Origin: Candidatus Eiseniibacteriota bacterium
GTDB taxonomy: Bacteria > Eisenbacteria > RBG-16-71-46 > JACRLI01
NCBI GenBank assembly: GCA_025351485.1
Contig: JANXVU010000060.1
Location: 1 to 47,787, forward strand
Direction of reading: 5' to 3'
DNA: 47,787 bases
Below, one piece after another: positions 35,581 to 45,553 of the stretch. A model generated the notes under the pieces. That model was given only the letters and a program-made list of their open reading frames with translations, searched no databases and had not been told where the DNA came from. The translations under genes were made by a program, and so were the position numbers. How positions within the stretch are numbered: the first letter of the stretch is position 1; every line of letters begins with the position of its first letter.

Positions 35581-36594
35581 ATGAAACGCATCCCGATTCT
35601 TCTAAGTGCAGCGCTCGCCGCATGCGCCCTGGCCGGCTGCAACAGTTCCGGCTCCCTGGGATCCACCGATCCCAACAAGGCCGTGCCCGCCGAGCTCCAG
35701 TCCCCCATCCTGAACGACGAAAGTGGCAATCCGGACGCCGCCGGAATGTTCGCCGCCGACGAGGCGGGCCTCGATGCCGGGGAACTTCTCTCGGCCGGCA
35801 ACAGCAAGGCCGAAGCCGCGCTCCCGGATTCCGTGCGCCTGCGGTGGCACCGCGAGCGCACCAGCTTCATCGACAACCTGAGCCGCTCGGGAACCGCCGA
35901 CAGCGTGTACGTGATTTCGGACCGCACCCTGCAGGGCAACCTCATCGGCAAGCTGAAGCAACCCCATCACCCCGACTCGACCTTGTACATCAAGCCGTTC
36001 GGAGTGAAGTGGAGCCGCACCGCGATCTTCAAAAAGATCGGCGTTCCGACGCCGGATGGCGAAGAGGGCACGCTGTGGGTGCTGCAGTCCCTGACGCTTT
36101 CGCATTCCACGCAGACCATCCCAAACCTGCCCACGCCGAACATCCTTTCGGTCACGGTCAGCGGAAGGGATTCCACCGGCGCGCCGGTCTCGGTCACGTT
36201 CACCGATCCGGCCGCGATGTACGACCCGCGAAGCCTGCCCTTGTTCCAGCTCGGGGATTCGATCCAGGTCAAGGTGCAGACCGACGGAAACGACGCTTCG
36301 CAGCGGGCATTCTTCCACTTCGACATGGACGGCTCGGACCACAACCGATGCTTCCGCCGCCCGCTGGCCTACAACTCCGGGGACGGGGCGTTCGAGGGCG
36401 CCTTCAAGGTGCGAGAGGGCTTCGGCGGCCACCACCGGGGAAACCTGCGCCCCCGCTCGGCCGTGTGGGTGGATGTGCTGACCCAACCGACCCTGTACGA
36501 CACCGATCCGAACATCTACGCCGCGACCGGATGGGGCGTTCCCTACCGCCTCCTCCGTCACCACCCGATGCACATGGCAGCGGCCGGCAACTAA
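35581..36594 (+). CDS. Lipoprotein, paralogue 1
   Basis: A 337-residue lipoprotein of unknown function. The signal ends in the lipobox LAGC (Cys20), followed by NSSGSLGSTDPNK. The mature part is beta-rich and ends with blocks shared with the next gene: GRDSTGAPVSVTFTDP, RRPLAYNSGDGAFEGAF, VWVDVLTQPTLYD and AATGWGVPYRL. No known domain is recognised. GGAGG lies 6 nt before the ATG. It follows the sigma-54 promoter and is probably co-transcribed with the paralogue 117 bp downstream. Confidence 0.85.
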   Translation: MKRIPILLSAALAACALAGCNSSGSLGSTDPNKAVPAELQSPILNDESGNPDAAGMFAADEAGLDAGELLSAGNSKAEAALPDSVRLRWHRERTSFIDNLSRSGTADSVYVISDRTLQGNLIGKLKQPHHPDSTLYIKPFGVKWSRTAIFKKIGVPTPDGEEGTLWVLQSLTLSHSTQTIPNLPTPNILSVTVSGRDSTGAPVSVTFTDPAAMYDPRSLPLFQLGDSIQVKVQTDGNDASQRAFFHFDMDGSDHNRCFRRPLAYNSGDGAFEGAFKVREGFGGHHRGNLRPRSAVWVDVLTQPTLYDTDPNIYAATGWGVPYRLLRHHPMHMAAAGN

Positions 36595-36711
36595 CAACGG
36601 TTTCTTTCGGCAGGGCCGGGCGCTCGAAGAGAGGGGCCCGGCCCCACGGGGCACAGCCCGCCGACCCGGGCGGGAGCGGTGCGAAATCCACGACTACGGA
36701 GGTTTGACTTC

Positions 36712-37794
36712 ATGAAACGATTGAACCTGACACTTCTCGCCCTGGCGGTGAGCCTGGCGCTGGCCGGATGCAACTCAAGCAACAGCCTGCTGGGGGGCGG
36801 CAACAACAACGGCGGCGACGCGCTCAATCAAGCCAAGACCCAGGTCGCCACGCTGGTGGCCGCTGACGAATCGGCCGACCCCAACGCCTACGGCCTCTAC
36901 GACGATGCCGAGCAGGAAATGGCCCCCAGCCTGACGGGCCACGCCTGGTTCCAGTCGGCATCCAAGGACTCGGCCCGGCCGTGCTGGTTCCGGCATCTCT
37001 CCAGGACCTCGCGTACCGTCACCGCGGTGGGGGACACGCTGGTCCAGACCGTGACGCTCACCCGTTCGAACTCCGGTGAGTTCGTGGTCGGACTGTGCGG
37101 CGGCGGGCATGGCGGCGGCCACAAGGGCCCCGGAGAAGGGGATTCGGTCCTGTTCCGCAAGGGCTTCAAGACCACCTGGACCCGCGTGGCGCAGTTGGAA
37201 AAGGTCCCCGCGGACACGTCCGGCCACGAGCAGGGCGACCATCGCGTGGGCGAACACGGCAACACCGGCGACAACGAAGAGGGCAGCCACTGGCGCCTGA
37301 AGCTGGTCTCGCTGGCTTCCAGCGTCCAGGACTCCCCGAGCGTGAGCTCGCCGCGAATCGTCAAGGTGACGGTCTCGGGCCAGGACTCCAGCGGGGCGCC
37401 GGTCAGCCGCGACTTCACCGACCCCACGGAACTGTTTGACCCGTCCCTGCTGCCGCGGTTTGCCAAGGACTCTCCGGTCATGGTGAGCGTCCAGACCGAC
37501 GATGCCGCTTCCCAGGTCTGCTTCATCCACTTCGACCAGGACAACGGTTTCCGTGGCCATGGCGGCCGGCGACCGCTGGCCTACAACCCGGCGAACAACG
37601 CGTTCGAAGGCACGTTTGACGTGAAGGGCGGCTCCGGCGAGGGCCACTTCCGCGGCAAGCGCGTGCGCCAGGGAATCTGGGTGGACGTGCTGACCAAGAC
37701 CAGCATCTCCAGCCCGGATGCACCGTACGCTGCGGCCGGCTGGGGGATTCCCTACCGCCTCGACGGCCCGGGACACGGGTTCGCGAACCACTAG
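36712..37794 (+). CDS. Lipoprotein, paralogue 2
   Basis: A 360-residue lipoprotein with the lipobox LAGC (Cys20) and the same start pattern (CNSSNSLLGG). It shares GQDSSGAPVSRDFTDP, RRPLAYNPANNAFEGTFDV, GIWVDVLTKT and AAGWGIPYRL with paralogue 1. A His/Gly-rich loop (GGGHGGGHKGPGEG) and a second acidic/His segment (SGHEQGDHRVGEHG) are extra and could bind metal. GGAGG precedes the ATG by 9 nt. The pair arose by tandem duplication. Confidence 0.85.
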   Translation: MKRLNLTLLALAVSLALAGCNSSNSLLGGGNNNGGDALNQAKTQVATLVAADESADPNAYGLYDDAEQEMAPSLTGHAWFQSASKDSARPCWFRHLSRTSRTVTAVGDTLVQTVTLTRSNSGEFVVGLCGGGHGGGHKGPGEGDSVLFRKGFKTTWTRVAQLEKVPADTSGHEQGDHRVGEHGNTGDNEEGSHWRLKLVSLASSVQDSPSVSSPRIVKVTVSGQDSSGAPVSRDFTDPTELFDPSLLPRFAKDSPVMVSVQTDDAASQVCFIHFDQDNGFRGHGGRRPLAYNPANNAFEGTFDVKGGSGEGHFRGKRVRQGIWVDVLTKTSISSPDAPYAAAGWGIPYRLDGPGHGFANH

Positions 37795-37842
37795 GCGCGC
37801 GCCGGAGAGAATGCTTCGGAGCGTGACGCAGGCCCAAGCCAG

Positions 37843-37880
37843 GAACCCCCGGACGGAGCTCTTCCGTCCGGGGGTTCTCG
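37843..37880 (+). terminator. Terminator after lipoprotein pair
   Basis: A 15-bp perfect stem (37843-37857 with 37863-37877) closes GCTCT and is followed by a short T-rich stretch. Confidence 0.8.
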
Positions 37881-37896
37881 TTTCCGGCACATCCGC

Positions 37897-37902
37897 TACA
37901 AT
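37897..37902 (+). promoter_or_regulatory. -10 box of glycosidase-like lipoprotein gene
   Basis: TACAAT ends 6 nt before the GTG start at 37909. No good -35 is visible. The spacing again suggests a leaderless mRNA. Confidence 0.45.
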
Positions 37903-37908
37903 GGGCCG

Positions 37909-38766
37909 GTGAAACTTCCTTCCTTCCCGCCCCGCTGGTCCGCGCAAGTCCTGGCGGCGCTGCTCCTCCTGTGCGCCTCCCAGGGGGGCTGCGGAGGCGC
38001 GCGCAACACCCACCGCGTAGGCTGGGAACCCTTTCGCCCCGGCCTGGACTTTGCGGAAGTCACGCTTCCGGGGGATCCCACGCAGGAGTCCTCGCGCATC
38101 CAGGTGCTCCGGGTGGATCCGCGCCTGTTCGAGATCCGGCTGCTTTCGGCATCCGCCTACCCCGGCCGGCGTGGACGCACGGTGCCGGAGTGGGCCTCGC
38201 AAACGGGCGCCCTGGCGGCGATCAACGCCAGCATGTACATGACCGACGGGATCACCAGCGTGGCGCTCATGCGGAGCGGGGGGCACGTGAATAACCCGTC
38301 CCTGGGCCGCGGAATGGCGGTCCTGCTCGCGGACCCGGTGGATTCGACGATGCCGGGAGCGAGGATGGTCGAGATGGACGATCCGGCCTTTGAAGCGCTG
38401 CTCCCGCGATATCGAACGGCCGTCCAGGACCTTCGCATCATCGCCTCCCGTCCGCGGCCCCATGTGGTCTGGAAGGGCTCGCCCCAGAAGTGGAGCCAGG
38501 CCGCCCTTGGCGAGGACGACCAGGGGCGCATCCTGCTGGTGTTCAGCCGCTCTCCCCACAACCCGTCCGACCTGGGGCGCGGCCTGCTGGAGCTGCCGCT
38601 GGGAATCCGGGTGCTCGCGCATGCCGAGGGCAGCGACGAGGCCTCGCTGGCGATCCGCGTCAGTTCCCTTCGCAAGACCTGGAGCGGCGGGCAGTCGTCT
38701 GAAGTGGGCGCCGATCAGGAAGCCCAGGCGGTGCCCAACGTGATCGCCGTTTTTCCCCGCAAGTAG
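37909..38766 (+). CDS. Phosphodiester glycosidase family lipoprotein
   Basis: A 285-residue protein with a lipoprotein-type signal (VLAALLLLCASQGGC). The mature part follows the NAGPA / DUF2233 pattern: PGLDFAEVTLPG, IQVLRVDPRLFEIRLLSA, TVPEWASQTGALAAINASMY and LRIIASRPRPHVVW. Family members cleave GlcNAc-phosphodiesters or act on cell-wall polymers, but the substrate here is unknown. The start is GTG with no ribosome site, 6 nt after TACAAT. A hairpin follows the stop codon (38768-38778 with 38793-38803). Confidence 0.78.
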   Translation: MKLPSFPPRWSAQVLAALLLLCASQGGCGGARNTHRVGWEPFRPGLDFAEVTLPGDPTQESSRIQVLRVDPRLFEIRLLSASAYPGRRGRTVPEWASQTGALAAINASMYMTDGITSVALMRSGGHVNNPSLGRGMAVLLADPVDSTMPGARMVEMDDPAFEALLPRYRTAVQDLRIIASRPRPHVVWKGSPQKWSQAALGEDDQGRILLVFSRSPHNPSDLGRGLLELPLGIRVLAHAEGSDEASLAIRVSSLRKTWSGGQSSEVGADQEAQAVPNVIAVFPRK

Positions 38767-39222
38767 TGGCGGAGTGGGCGCTCATGCCCACACCCACTCC
38801 GCCGGCGCGGACGTGCCTCCGCGCGATCCATCCATCGCCCACGCCAGGAGCTTGGACGAATTGTGCCGCGGGACGATCCGGCCGGTCCCTTCGCCGAGCA
38901 GGAAGAAATTGCGGACCGGCCGGACTGGGCTCCCGAGAGGAAGCGGTCCCACGGGGAAGATGGAGGACCCGCCCCCGGCAGCCCCCCTCGGCATCGGTGC
39001 CCCCCCTTTGGCCCCGCGCCGAATACTCTTGCCAGAGACAGGTCCTTCCAAGTTCTTGAAGGACGTCATCTCACAGGGCAAGGGCCGTGCCGGATCTTGC
39101 GGGGAACGTTGCGCGGCGCGCATGTGCAAGCCGGGAATCGCGATGGGCGATACCGGAGCGTGGATGTGGAGTGGTGGAAGGTCGCTGCGAACCTGCGGGC
39201 GCGTCGAAGTTCGACAGACGAT
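38767..39222. other. 456-bp gap without a gene
   Basis: The gap lies between the glycosidase-like gene (+) and the 3' end of the hybrid kinase gene (-). It starts with an 11-bp hairpin (38768-38803) that has no T-tract. A second structured hairpin lies at 39028-39082: CTTGCC/GGCAAG, GAGA/TCTC and GTCCTTC/GAAGGAC in nested order. The open frames through it look like random translation. Confidence 0.5.
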
Positions 39223-40986
39223 TCAGGGCGAGGGGGGAAGTTGTGCGGCTCGCGCTTCCAGGATCTCTCGCACCCGGCGACACAGTTCGTCCGGGCCGAA
39301 CGGTTTTTGAAGGAAATTGGTGCCCTGCTCCAGCGACCGCAGTTGCGCGACCGAGTCGCCCGTGTAACCCGAGATATACAGCACCGGAAGACCCGGCCAC
39401 CGCACGCGCAATTCGCGGGCGAGCTCCAGTCCGCCGATATCGTGCATGATCACATCGGTGATCAGCAGGTCCATCGGGTCCAGCAGTTCCCGGGCCTTCG
39501 ACAGGGCCTGCCTGCCGCTGTCGGCCGCCAGGACTTCGAAGCCCTGGGTTTCCAGCACTTCATGGATGAGCGCGCGCAGCGGAGTTTCGTCCTCCGCGAG
39601 CAGGATGCGCCCTTCCGTCTTGCCCCGGGCCCCGGCAGGGACGGAGCGCTCCGGCGCGGGCGGATCGGACGCCGGCGACTCCACGCGCGGGAAATACAGC
39701 CGGAACGAAGTGCCGCGCCCGAGCGAACTCGTGACTTCGATGGACCCGCCGCTCTGGTGCACCATTCCATGTACCATGGACAGCCCCAGCCCGGTGCCCT
39801 GGCCGGGTCCCTTGGTGGTGTAGAAGGGCTCGAAGATCCTGGCCCGGGTGGCCTCGTCCATGCCGGCGCCGGTGTCGGAGATCGTGAGCGTCACGTAGGT
39901 CCCCGTTGCCAGCCCTTCCAGGCGCGCCGAGCGGGCCGCGTCCACCTCCATGTTGCCGGTGGTCAGGGTCAACGATCCGCCCGAGGCCATTGCATCGCGC
40001 GCGTTCACCGCGAGGTTCATCAGGGCCTGTTCCACCTGGGCGGGATCCACCCGCACCCGGCCCAGCTGCTGGCGCAGGTCCAGCACCAGCTCCACGTCAT
40101 CGCCGATCACCCGGCGGAGCAGGTCGGCCATCCGGGTCACCAGCGCATTCAGGTCCACCACCTGGCTCTCGATCACCTGCCGCCGACTGAAAGCCAGCAG
40201 CTGTTTGGTGAGCGCGGCGCCGCGTTCGGCGGCCCGGCGGATCTCGGTCACCTCGCGGCGCTGGCTGTTGGATTCCGGAAGGCGCATCAGGAGCAGATCG
40301 CTGTAGCCGATCACCGCGGTGAGCAGGTTGTTGAAGTCGTGCGCCACGCCGCCCGCGAGTCGCCCGACCGCTTCCATCTTCTGGGCCTGCAGGAAGTCCG
40401 CCTCCAGGCGCTTGCGGTCGGTGATGTCCAGGAACGACCACACCCTACCCACCACCTCGCCGTCCAGCCATTGCGGCAGGGACCAGCGCTCAAACGTGCG
40501 ACCATCCGAGAAGTTCAGGAAGTCGTGGCTGTCGAGCTCCGGATTCTGGTAGAGGTGCATGACCTTGCCCATGAACTGGTCGGGATCCCGAAGCTGGCTG
40601 ATGGCGTAGGGCAGCAACTTTTCATCATCCCCCTCGGCGATCACCGCGGGATCCATGCGCCACATTTCGATGAAGCGCTTGTTGCACTCCACCACCTTGC
40701 CGGCGCGATCGATGACCAGGATGCCGTTGACGGTGGAATCCAGCGTGGCGCGCAGCAGGGAACTGGACCTGCGGAGCAGGGATTCCATGCGGCCGGGATC
40801 GAGCACCTGGAGCAGGGCGGGGTCCGCCAGGATCACGTCCCAGGAGCGCAGCGGGAGTTCCTGCCGAAAGTCCGGAATCGTATCCACCCGCACGACGTCG
40901 GCCTGGGAGGCCTCCAGGGGCAGGGGGCTCGTGAATGTGGGTCCGGCCAGGATCAGGACCTGGAGGCGCTGCGCCTCGGGCTCCAT
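39223..40986 (-). CDS. Hybrid sensor histidine kinase with PAS and receiver domains
   Basis: A 587-residue cytoplasmic hybrid kinase. Residues about 8-75 look like a degenerate receiver (VLILAGPTF, then [11 protein letters not shown]). PAS (about 80-200) contains [19 protein letters not shown]. HisKA has the phospho-His in [15 protein letters not shown]. The ATPase domain has [30 protein letters not shown] and [13 protein letters not shown]. The C-terminal receiver has [14 protein letters not shown] with the phospho-Asp and a conserved KPF. No membrane segment is seen. ATG 40986 follows GGAGG at 4 nt; GTG 41013 is an alternative. It is the last gene of a minus-strand run. Confidence 0.93.
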   Translation of the reverse strand: MEPEAQRLQVLILAGPTFTSPLPLEASQADVVRVDTIPDFRQELPLRSWDVILADPALLQVLDPGRMESLLRRSSSLLRATLDSTVNGILVIDRAGKVVECNKRFIEMWRMDPAVIAEGDDEKLLPYAISQLRDPDQFMGKVMHLYQNPELDSHDFLNFSDGRTFERWSLPQWLDGEVVGRVWSFLDITDRKRLEADFLQAQKMEAVGRLAGGVAHDFNNLLTAVIGYSDLLLMRLPESNSQRREVTEIRRAAERGAALTKQLLAFSRRQVIESQVVDLNALVTRMADLLRRVIGDDVELVLDLRQQLGRVRVDPAQVEQALMNLAVNARDAMASGGSLTLTTGNMEVDAARSARLEGLATGTYVTLTISDTGAGMDEATRARIFEPFYTTKGPGQGTGLGLSMVHGMVHQSGGSIEVTSSLGRGTSFRLYFPRVESPASDPPAPERSVPAGARGKTEGRILLAEDETPLRALIHEVLETQGFEVLAADSGRQALSKARELLDPMDLLITDVIMHDIGGLELARELRVRWPGLPVLYISGYTGDSVAQLRSLEQGTNFLQKPFGPDELCRRVREILEARAAQLPPSP

Positions 40987-41014
40987 GCGTCCTCCAGGTT
41001 CGGGGCCTTCCACT

Positions 41015-42580
41015 TCAGATGCCTTCCAGGTTCAGGAAAGCCTCCGGAAGATACGCCAGCAGGTCCGAGGCCAGCAAGGACTCCCGCCCGGTTTCACCCA
41101 CGGCAAGATCGCCTGCAAGCCCATGAAGGTAGGCGGCCAGGGACGCGGCATCGAAGGCGTCCATGCCGCGGCCCAGCAAGGAAGCGATCATGCCGGTCAA
41201 CACATCGCCCACGCCCCCGGTGGCCATGCCGGCGTTGCCGGTCGGGTTAAGTCGCGCGCGACCATCGGGCGAGGCGATCACGGTGGGAGATCCTTTCAGG
41301 ACCACCACGGCATTCCAGCGCTGCGCGCATTCGAGCGGCAGGCTGAGTCGGCGCGATTCCACCTCCGGCCGGCTCAGCCCGGCCAGTCGCGCCAATTCCC
41401 CGGCGTGCGGCGTCAGCACCGCCGGGGCCCGGCGCGGTTTCAGTTCATCGGTGCGGCCCTCGAAGGCGTTCAGCCCGTCGGCGTCCAGCACCACCGGCGC
41501 CGTGGATCCGGCGACCAGGGCGCGGGCCAGCTCGCCCGCATCCGGAGAGCGCGACAGCCCCGGCCCCAGCGCCAGCGCATCGGCGGTCTTGAGCTGGACC
41601 AGGATCGCCCCCGCGGCGGCGGCGGTGTGGGTGCGCCCGGGCGACTCCTCGCACAGGAGGGCGGTGGCTTCCAGCAAGAGCGGCGCCAGCGGATCGTAAA
41701 GGCTGCGGGGCACGCACACCGTGGCCAGCCCGGAGCCCGTCCGGAGCGCCGCGCGCGCGGCGAGGGCGGGAGCGCCCAGCATTCCCGCCGATCCGCCCAC
41801 GATCAGGATCCGCCCCATGTCACCCTTGTGGGCGTCCTCGGGACGGTGGGGCAGCAGGGACTGCGCGCCCCTCGGAGTGAGCACTTCAAAGGCGTGGGCG
41901 CCTTCCGGCAGCGCCTCCTCCGGAATGCCGATGTCCACCACGTCGAGCTGGCCACAGTGAGCGCGGCCCGGGTGGAGCAGGTGGCCGAACTTGGGGTAGG
42001 CGAACGAGACCGTGAGCGCGGCCCGCACCGCTTCCGGCTGGGCCTCCCCGGTGGTGGCGTCCACCCCGGTAGGCAGGTCGACGGCGATCACTGGCTTTCC
42101 GGAGAGGTTCAGGGCTTCGCACGCGGCGTTCAGCAGCGGATCCAGCGGGCCGCGGGCGCCTGTTCCCAGCAAGGCGTCCACCAGCAGGTCGAACCCGGCG
42201 ATGCGGTCCTGGCGGCCGGCCATGGAGGTGGGGTTGTCCACTTCGAACCGTGGAATCGCGGGATTGGCCAGCCGCGTCCACTGGGTGCGGGCGGGGCCCT
42301 TGAGATCCCTGGCCTTCCCGAGCAGCAGCACCGTGACCTTGCAGCCGGCCTTGCGCAGGTGGCGCGCGGCCACCATGCCGTCGCCGCCGTTGTTCCCCTT
42401 CCCGCACATCACCAGCACCGATGTGCCGCGCTCGGGGGCGAATCTATCCAGCAGCGACTCGGCGAGCCCCTGGCCGGCGCACTCCATCAGTTCCAGCACC
42501 GGCATTCCGAGCTTCTCGGTGGTGTAGCGGTCCGCCTCCCGCATCTGGGCGGCGGTCAGGACCCAGCGGCGGCCGCTCAT
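41015..42580 (-). CDS. nnr: Bifunctional NAD(P)H-hydrate epimerase/dehydratase
   Basis: A 521-residue metabolite-repair enzyme. The N-terminal YjeF_N epimerase (about 1-215) has [18 protein letters not shown] and [12 protein letters not shown]. The C-terminal ADP-dependent dehydratase (about 225-520) has [27 protein letters not shown] and the signature [15 protein letters not shown]. Together they restore NADH and NADPH from their hydrates. The ATG overlaps the AcpS stop (ATGA). AcpS next to Nnr is a common bacterial arrangement. Confidence 0.96.
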   Translation of the reverse strand: MSGRRWVLTAAQMREADRYTTEKLGMPVLELMECAGQGLAESLLDRFAPERGTSVLVMCGKGNNGGDGMVAARHLRKAGCKVTVLLLGKARDLKGPARTQWTRLANPAIPRFEVDNPTSMAGRQDRIAGFDLLVDALLGTGARGPLDPLLNAACEALNLSGKPVIAVDLPTGVDATTGEAQPEAVRAALTVSFAYPKFGHLLHPGRAHCGQLDVVDIGIPEEALPEGAHAFEVLTPRGAQSLLPHRPEDAHKGDMGRILIVGGSAGMLGAPALAARAALRTGSGLATVCVPRSLYDPLAPLLLEATALLCEESPGRTHTAAAAGAILVQLKTADALALGPGLSRSPDAGELARALVAGSTAPVVLDADGLNAFEGRTDELKPRRAPAVLTPHAGELARLAGLSRPEVESRRLSLPLECAQRWNAVVVLKGSPTVIASPDGRARLNPTGNAGMATGGVGDVLTGMIASLLGRGMDAFDAASLAAYLHGLAGDLAVGETGRESLLASDLLAYLPEAFLNLEGI

Positions 42581-42945
42581 GGGTCGATCAGCGCCACCAT
42601 CGCGACGGCGTAGCGATGGGTGTGGGAGAGGCTCAATTCCACGCGGGCTCCGCGCGCGAGTTTCAATGCGAGGCCGTGCAGGCGAAGTGTGGGCCGGCCG
42701 CGTTCGTCCCGGAGCACCTCCACGTCGGTCCACTTGGGAGGCGTGTCCACAAAGTGCAGCGCCTTGCCCACCGCCTCCTTGGCCGCGAACCGCGCAGCCC
42801 ACGAGGCGGCGCTCGCCTTGGTGCGGCAATAGGCCGCCTCTTCAGGAGTGAAGACGCGCTCGATGAAGCGCTCCCCGTGCCGCCGGAGCGCATGGGCGAT
42901 CCGCTCGATCTCCACGATGTCCACGCCCACGCGAAGGTCCCTCAT
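42577..42945 (-). CDS. acpS: Holo-[acyl-carrier-protein] synthase
   Basis: A 122-residue enzyme that moves 4'-phosphopantetheine from CoA to a Ser of acyl carrier protein. The metal-binding motif is [10 protein letters not shown], with Asp9, and [11 protein letters not shown] holds the catalytic Glu/Lys. The middle has [11 protein letters not shown] and the end [14 protein letters not shown]. The length is normal for the group I family. It overlaps both neighbours by 4 bp (HAD gene upstream, nnr downstream). Confidence 0.96.
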   Translation of the reverse strand: MRDLRVGVDIVEIERIAHALRRHGERFIERVFTPEEAAYCRTKASAASWAARFAAKEAVGKALHFVDTPPKWTDVEVLRDERGRPTLRLHGLALKLARGARVELSLSHTHRYAVAMVALIDP

Positions 42946-43637
42946 CGGCCCGGCTCCTCGCCGTTGAGACGGTCCACAATCGCCACCAGGTCGCGCACGC
43001 TGGAAAGTTCGTAGTCCGCGCCGGAGTTCACGGTTCCGAAGGTGTCGCCGTAGCGCGCGAAGGCGGTGCGCATGCCGATCCCCTTGGCGCCCACCACGTC
43101 GCGCTCGGCCCAGTCGCCCACCATGATGGCTTCCCCGGGCGAGACGTCGAGCAACTCCAGCGCCTTCTTGAACGGCTCGGGGGCGGGCTTGCGCTTGCGG
43201 GTGTCTTCCAGCGTCACCACGGCGTCGAAAACGTGCTGCAATTGCAGATACGTGATGCGCAGCCACGCCTGCAGGCGGGGGGCGTCCGAGACCACCGCCA
43301 GCTTGAGCCCGCGCTTGGCCAGTTCCACCAGGGTCTGGTGGGTGTGGGGATAGACTACCAGCGCGGATTCCCGCGTGCGCCGGTACCCCACCACCGCCGC
43401 GGCCAGCAGCTTGGGCTCGATGCGGCCGAGCTCGCTCTGTAGAAACTCGTCGAAGACGTTCTGGTACTCGATGCCCTCGAGCTTGTAGATCTCGTAGATT
43501 TTGCGATGGGCTTCGTCGCGCGGCATGTCCAGCCCGGCGTCGATCATGGCATCCACGGCGCCCTTGACCCCGAGGTCCTTCATTTTCATGAAGTCCATCA
43601 GGGTGTTGTCCAGGTCGAACACGATTGCGCGAATCAT
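42942..43637 (-). CDS. HAD superfamily hydrolase
   Basis: A 231-residue cytoplasmic phosphatase of the YjjG-like HAD group. Motif I is [10 protein letters not shown], motif II lies in [12 protein letters not shown], motif III is the Lys in [10 protein letters not shown], and motif IV is [18 protein letters not shown]. The helical cap between motifs I and II suits small phosphate esters such as nucleotides. It is the first gene of the HAD-acpS-nnr unit. A 10-bp hairpin (43664-43673 with 43683-43692) lies just upstream. Confidence 0.9.
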   Translation of the reverse strand: MIRAIVFDLDNTLMDFMKMKDLGVKGAVDAMIDAGLDMPRDEAHRKIYEIYKLEGIEYQNVFDEFLQSELGRIEPKLLAAAVVGYRRTRESALVVYPHTHQTLVELAKRGLKLAVVSDAPRLQAWLRITYLQLQHVFDAVVTLEDTRKRKPAPEPFKKALELLDVSPGEAIMVGDWAERDVVGAKGIGMRTAFARYGDTFGTVNSGADYELSSVRDLVAIVDRLNGEEPGR

Positions 43638-43724
43638 GGGAAAGGGAACCGCCTTATGTGACGGCGGCCAGTCCCGGAAAGAGACTGGCCGCGCGAGAAT
43701 GGTGGGTCGAGTTCGGGCGTCCCG

Positions 43725-43916
43725 TTACTTCGTGGACGTGGTGATGTTCCGCCCCATGCTGATCTCGCCGTTGTCGATCCGGAGATTGAAACCACAACTG
43801 GGATTGGTGCACACCCACGCTTTGTAGGTGATGGGGGCGCCGTCGCGCCCGTAGTCGGACATCGGAACCAGCGTGCCGTTGTTGCACTTGCGGCAATCGG
43901 GGAACTTCAGCTCCAT
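43725..43916 (-). CDS. Small zinc-ribbon protein
   Basis: A 63-residue protein with two metal-binding pairs: CRKCNNG near the N terminus and CTNPSCG in the middle, spaced like a zinc ribbon. The rest (RIDNGEISMGRNITTSTK) is unstructured. I do not recognise a named family. ATG 43916 is preferred because GGAGGAGGGG lies just upstream; a longer frame through the modC end has no support. Confidence 0.7.
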   Translation of the reverse strand: MELKFPDCRKCNNGTLVPMSDYGRDGAPITYKAWVCTNPSCGFNLRIDNGEISMGRNITTSTK

Positions 43917-43992
43917 GACACCCCTCCTCCCGTGCGGGAAAGACGCGTAAACCCGCGTGTACGGATGATCCTGAACCCGGGGCGGGAGGGTG

Positions 43993-44712
43993 TCAAGACC
44001 GCGGGGCGGGCTGTGGACCGGAGGATGGGGCGGAGCTCTCGGAACCCGGGTTGTCCCCTGAGGGATGCGTCGGGATCCGCCCGCCTTGGAGCAGCAGGAT
44101 CCGATTCCCGATCGCCTCGGCCTCCCGCAGGCTGTGGGTGACGTAAACGGTGATGCAGGTAAGCGCTCCAAGTACTTCCCCAAGCTCGCCCAGGACTTCC
44201 CCCCGGGTCCGTGCGTCCAGCGCCGACAGCGGCTCATCCAAGAGCAGCAACCGCGGCTCCATTACAAGCGCCCGGGCCAGGGCCACCCGCTGCTGTTGTC
44301 CGCCGGAGAGCTCGGAGGGACGCCGCCGGGCGAAGGAGTCCAGGCCGAACCGGGTCAGCGCGGCGTCCGCCCGATCCCGCACGTCCGGCCCTCTCAGGCT
44401 CTGCGCCCGCAGCCCAAAGGCGACGTTCTCGTACACATCGAGGTGTGGAAACAGGGCGTAATCTTGAGGAACGTAACCGATCGAGCGGCGGTTGGCCGGG
44501 ACCCGGGCGCCGGTCGCGGCGTCGAAATAGATCTCTTCGCCCAGGGCGATACGCCCCCGGTCCGGGTCCAGGAGGCCCGCGAGCAGGCGCAGCGTGGCGG
44601 TCTTGCCCGAACCGCTCTCTCCCATCAGCGCCAGGGTCTCTCCGGGGGCGGCCTCGAGGGCCAGGTCGAGGCTGAAGTCGCCCAGCTTCCTATGAAGTTC
44701 GGCGCGGAGCAT
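43993..44712 (-). CDS. modC: Molybdate ABC transporter ATP-binding protein
   Basis: A 239-residue ATPase subunit. Walker A is GESGSGKT, the signature LSGGQQQR, Walker B LLLLDEPLSALD, and the H-loop is in VYVTHSLREAEA. The chain ends with a Ser/Pro-rich tail and lacks the C-terminal molybdate-binding (MOP/TOBE) domain of E. coli ModC; a MOP domain is instead fused to the regulator at the operon start. Its ATG lies within the end of modB (23-bp overlap). Confidence 0.88.
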   Translation of the reverse strand: MLRAELHRKLGDFSLDLALEAAPGETLALMGESGSGKTATLRLLAGLLDPDRGRIALGEEIYFDAATGARVPANRRSIGYVPQDYALFPHLDVYENVAFGLRAQSLRGPDVRDRADAALTRFGLDSFARRRPSELSGGQQQRVALARALVMEPRLLLLDEPLSALDARTRGEVLGELGEVLGALTCITVYVTHSLREAEAIGNRILLLQGGRIPTHPSGDNPGSESSAPSSGPQPAPRS

Positions 44713-45553
44713 CGCCCGACCTCCACAGGAATCCGGCGTGCAGATGGCGCAGGCTCAGGAGCAGCGCCACCGAGATCGACACCAGCACGATCGCCAGCAC
44801 CACCGCCCCGTCCAGGTCGGACTCCAGCGCCATGTACACCGCCAGCGGCATGGTCTGGGTGCGACCGCTCATGTTGCCTGCGAACGTGATGGTGGCCCCG
44901 AATTCCCCCAGCGCGCGGGCGCAGCTCATGGTGGCACCGGCCATCAGCGAAGGCAGGCTCAGCGGCAGCATCACCCGGAAAAACGAATACGGCTCCGAGG
45001 CGCGCAGCGTGGACGCGATGTCGAGATAGCGCCGGTCCACCGAGGCGAAGCCCGCCGCCGCCGGCGAGATGAAGAACGGCGCCGCCATGAACACCTGCGC
45101 CACGATCACCCCCAGCGTGGTGAAGGGCAGGTGCAGCCCGAGGGCGTCCAATTGCCGGCCCAAAAGCCCCGCGCGGCCGAACGCCAGCAGCAGCGCGAAC
45201 CCGGCCACGGTGGGCGGAAGCACCATCGGCAGCTCGACCAGCACCTCCACCACCCGCTTGCCCGGGAAGCTGCGGGTGGCCAGCAGGTAGGCCAGCGGCA
45301 GCCCCAGCGCGCACACGATCAGGGTGGAGAGGAGCGCGGTCTCCAGGCTCAGGCGAAGGGCCGCGGCAACCACCGGATCCGAGAGTTTGGCCAGCAGCGT
45401 TTCCGGCCGGACCTTCAAGAACAGCGCCGCCAGGGGCAGCGCGAGGAGCGCCACCAGCAGACCCGCGCCAAGGCCGGCGAGCACGCGCAGGGCGACCTCC
45501 ATTGCCGGGACCCCGGCGGGGGAGCGGGGAACCGAGGCCGGGCTGCTAGTCAC
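44690..45553 (-). CDS. modB: Molybdate ABC transporter permease
   Basis: A membrane permease of up to 287 residues with about five or six TM segments. ELPMVLPPTVAGFALLLAFG and SCARALGEFGATITFAGN are hallmarks of ModB, the latter being the EAA loop that contacts ModC. The start could be GTG 45553, overlapping the modA stop by 8 nt, or ATG 45502, which begins just before the first TM (MEVALRVLAGLGAGLLVAL). Ribosome sites are poor for both. Confidence 0.9.
   Translation of the reverse strand: MTSSPASVPRSPAGVPAMEVALRVLAGLGAGLLVALLALPLAALFLKVRPETLLAKLSDPVVAAALRLSLETALLSTLIVCALGLPLAYLLATRSFPGKRVVEVLVELPMVLPPTVAGFALLLAFGRAGLLGRQLDALGLHLPFTTLGVIVAQVFMAAPFFISPAAAGFASVDRRYLDIASTLRASEPYSFFRVMLPLSLPSLMAGATMSCARALGEFGATITFAGNMSGRTQTMPLAVYMALESDLDGAVVLAIVLVSISVALLLSLRHLHAGFLWRSGDAPRRTS

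Noticed and set aside
38863-41250. Very long plus-strand open frame opposite the hybrid kinase
   Set aside because: Antisense shadow of a clear histidine kinase; Arg/His/Gln-rich product without any domain.
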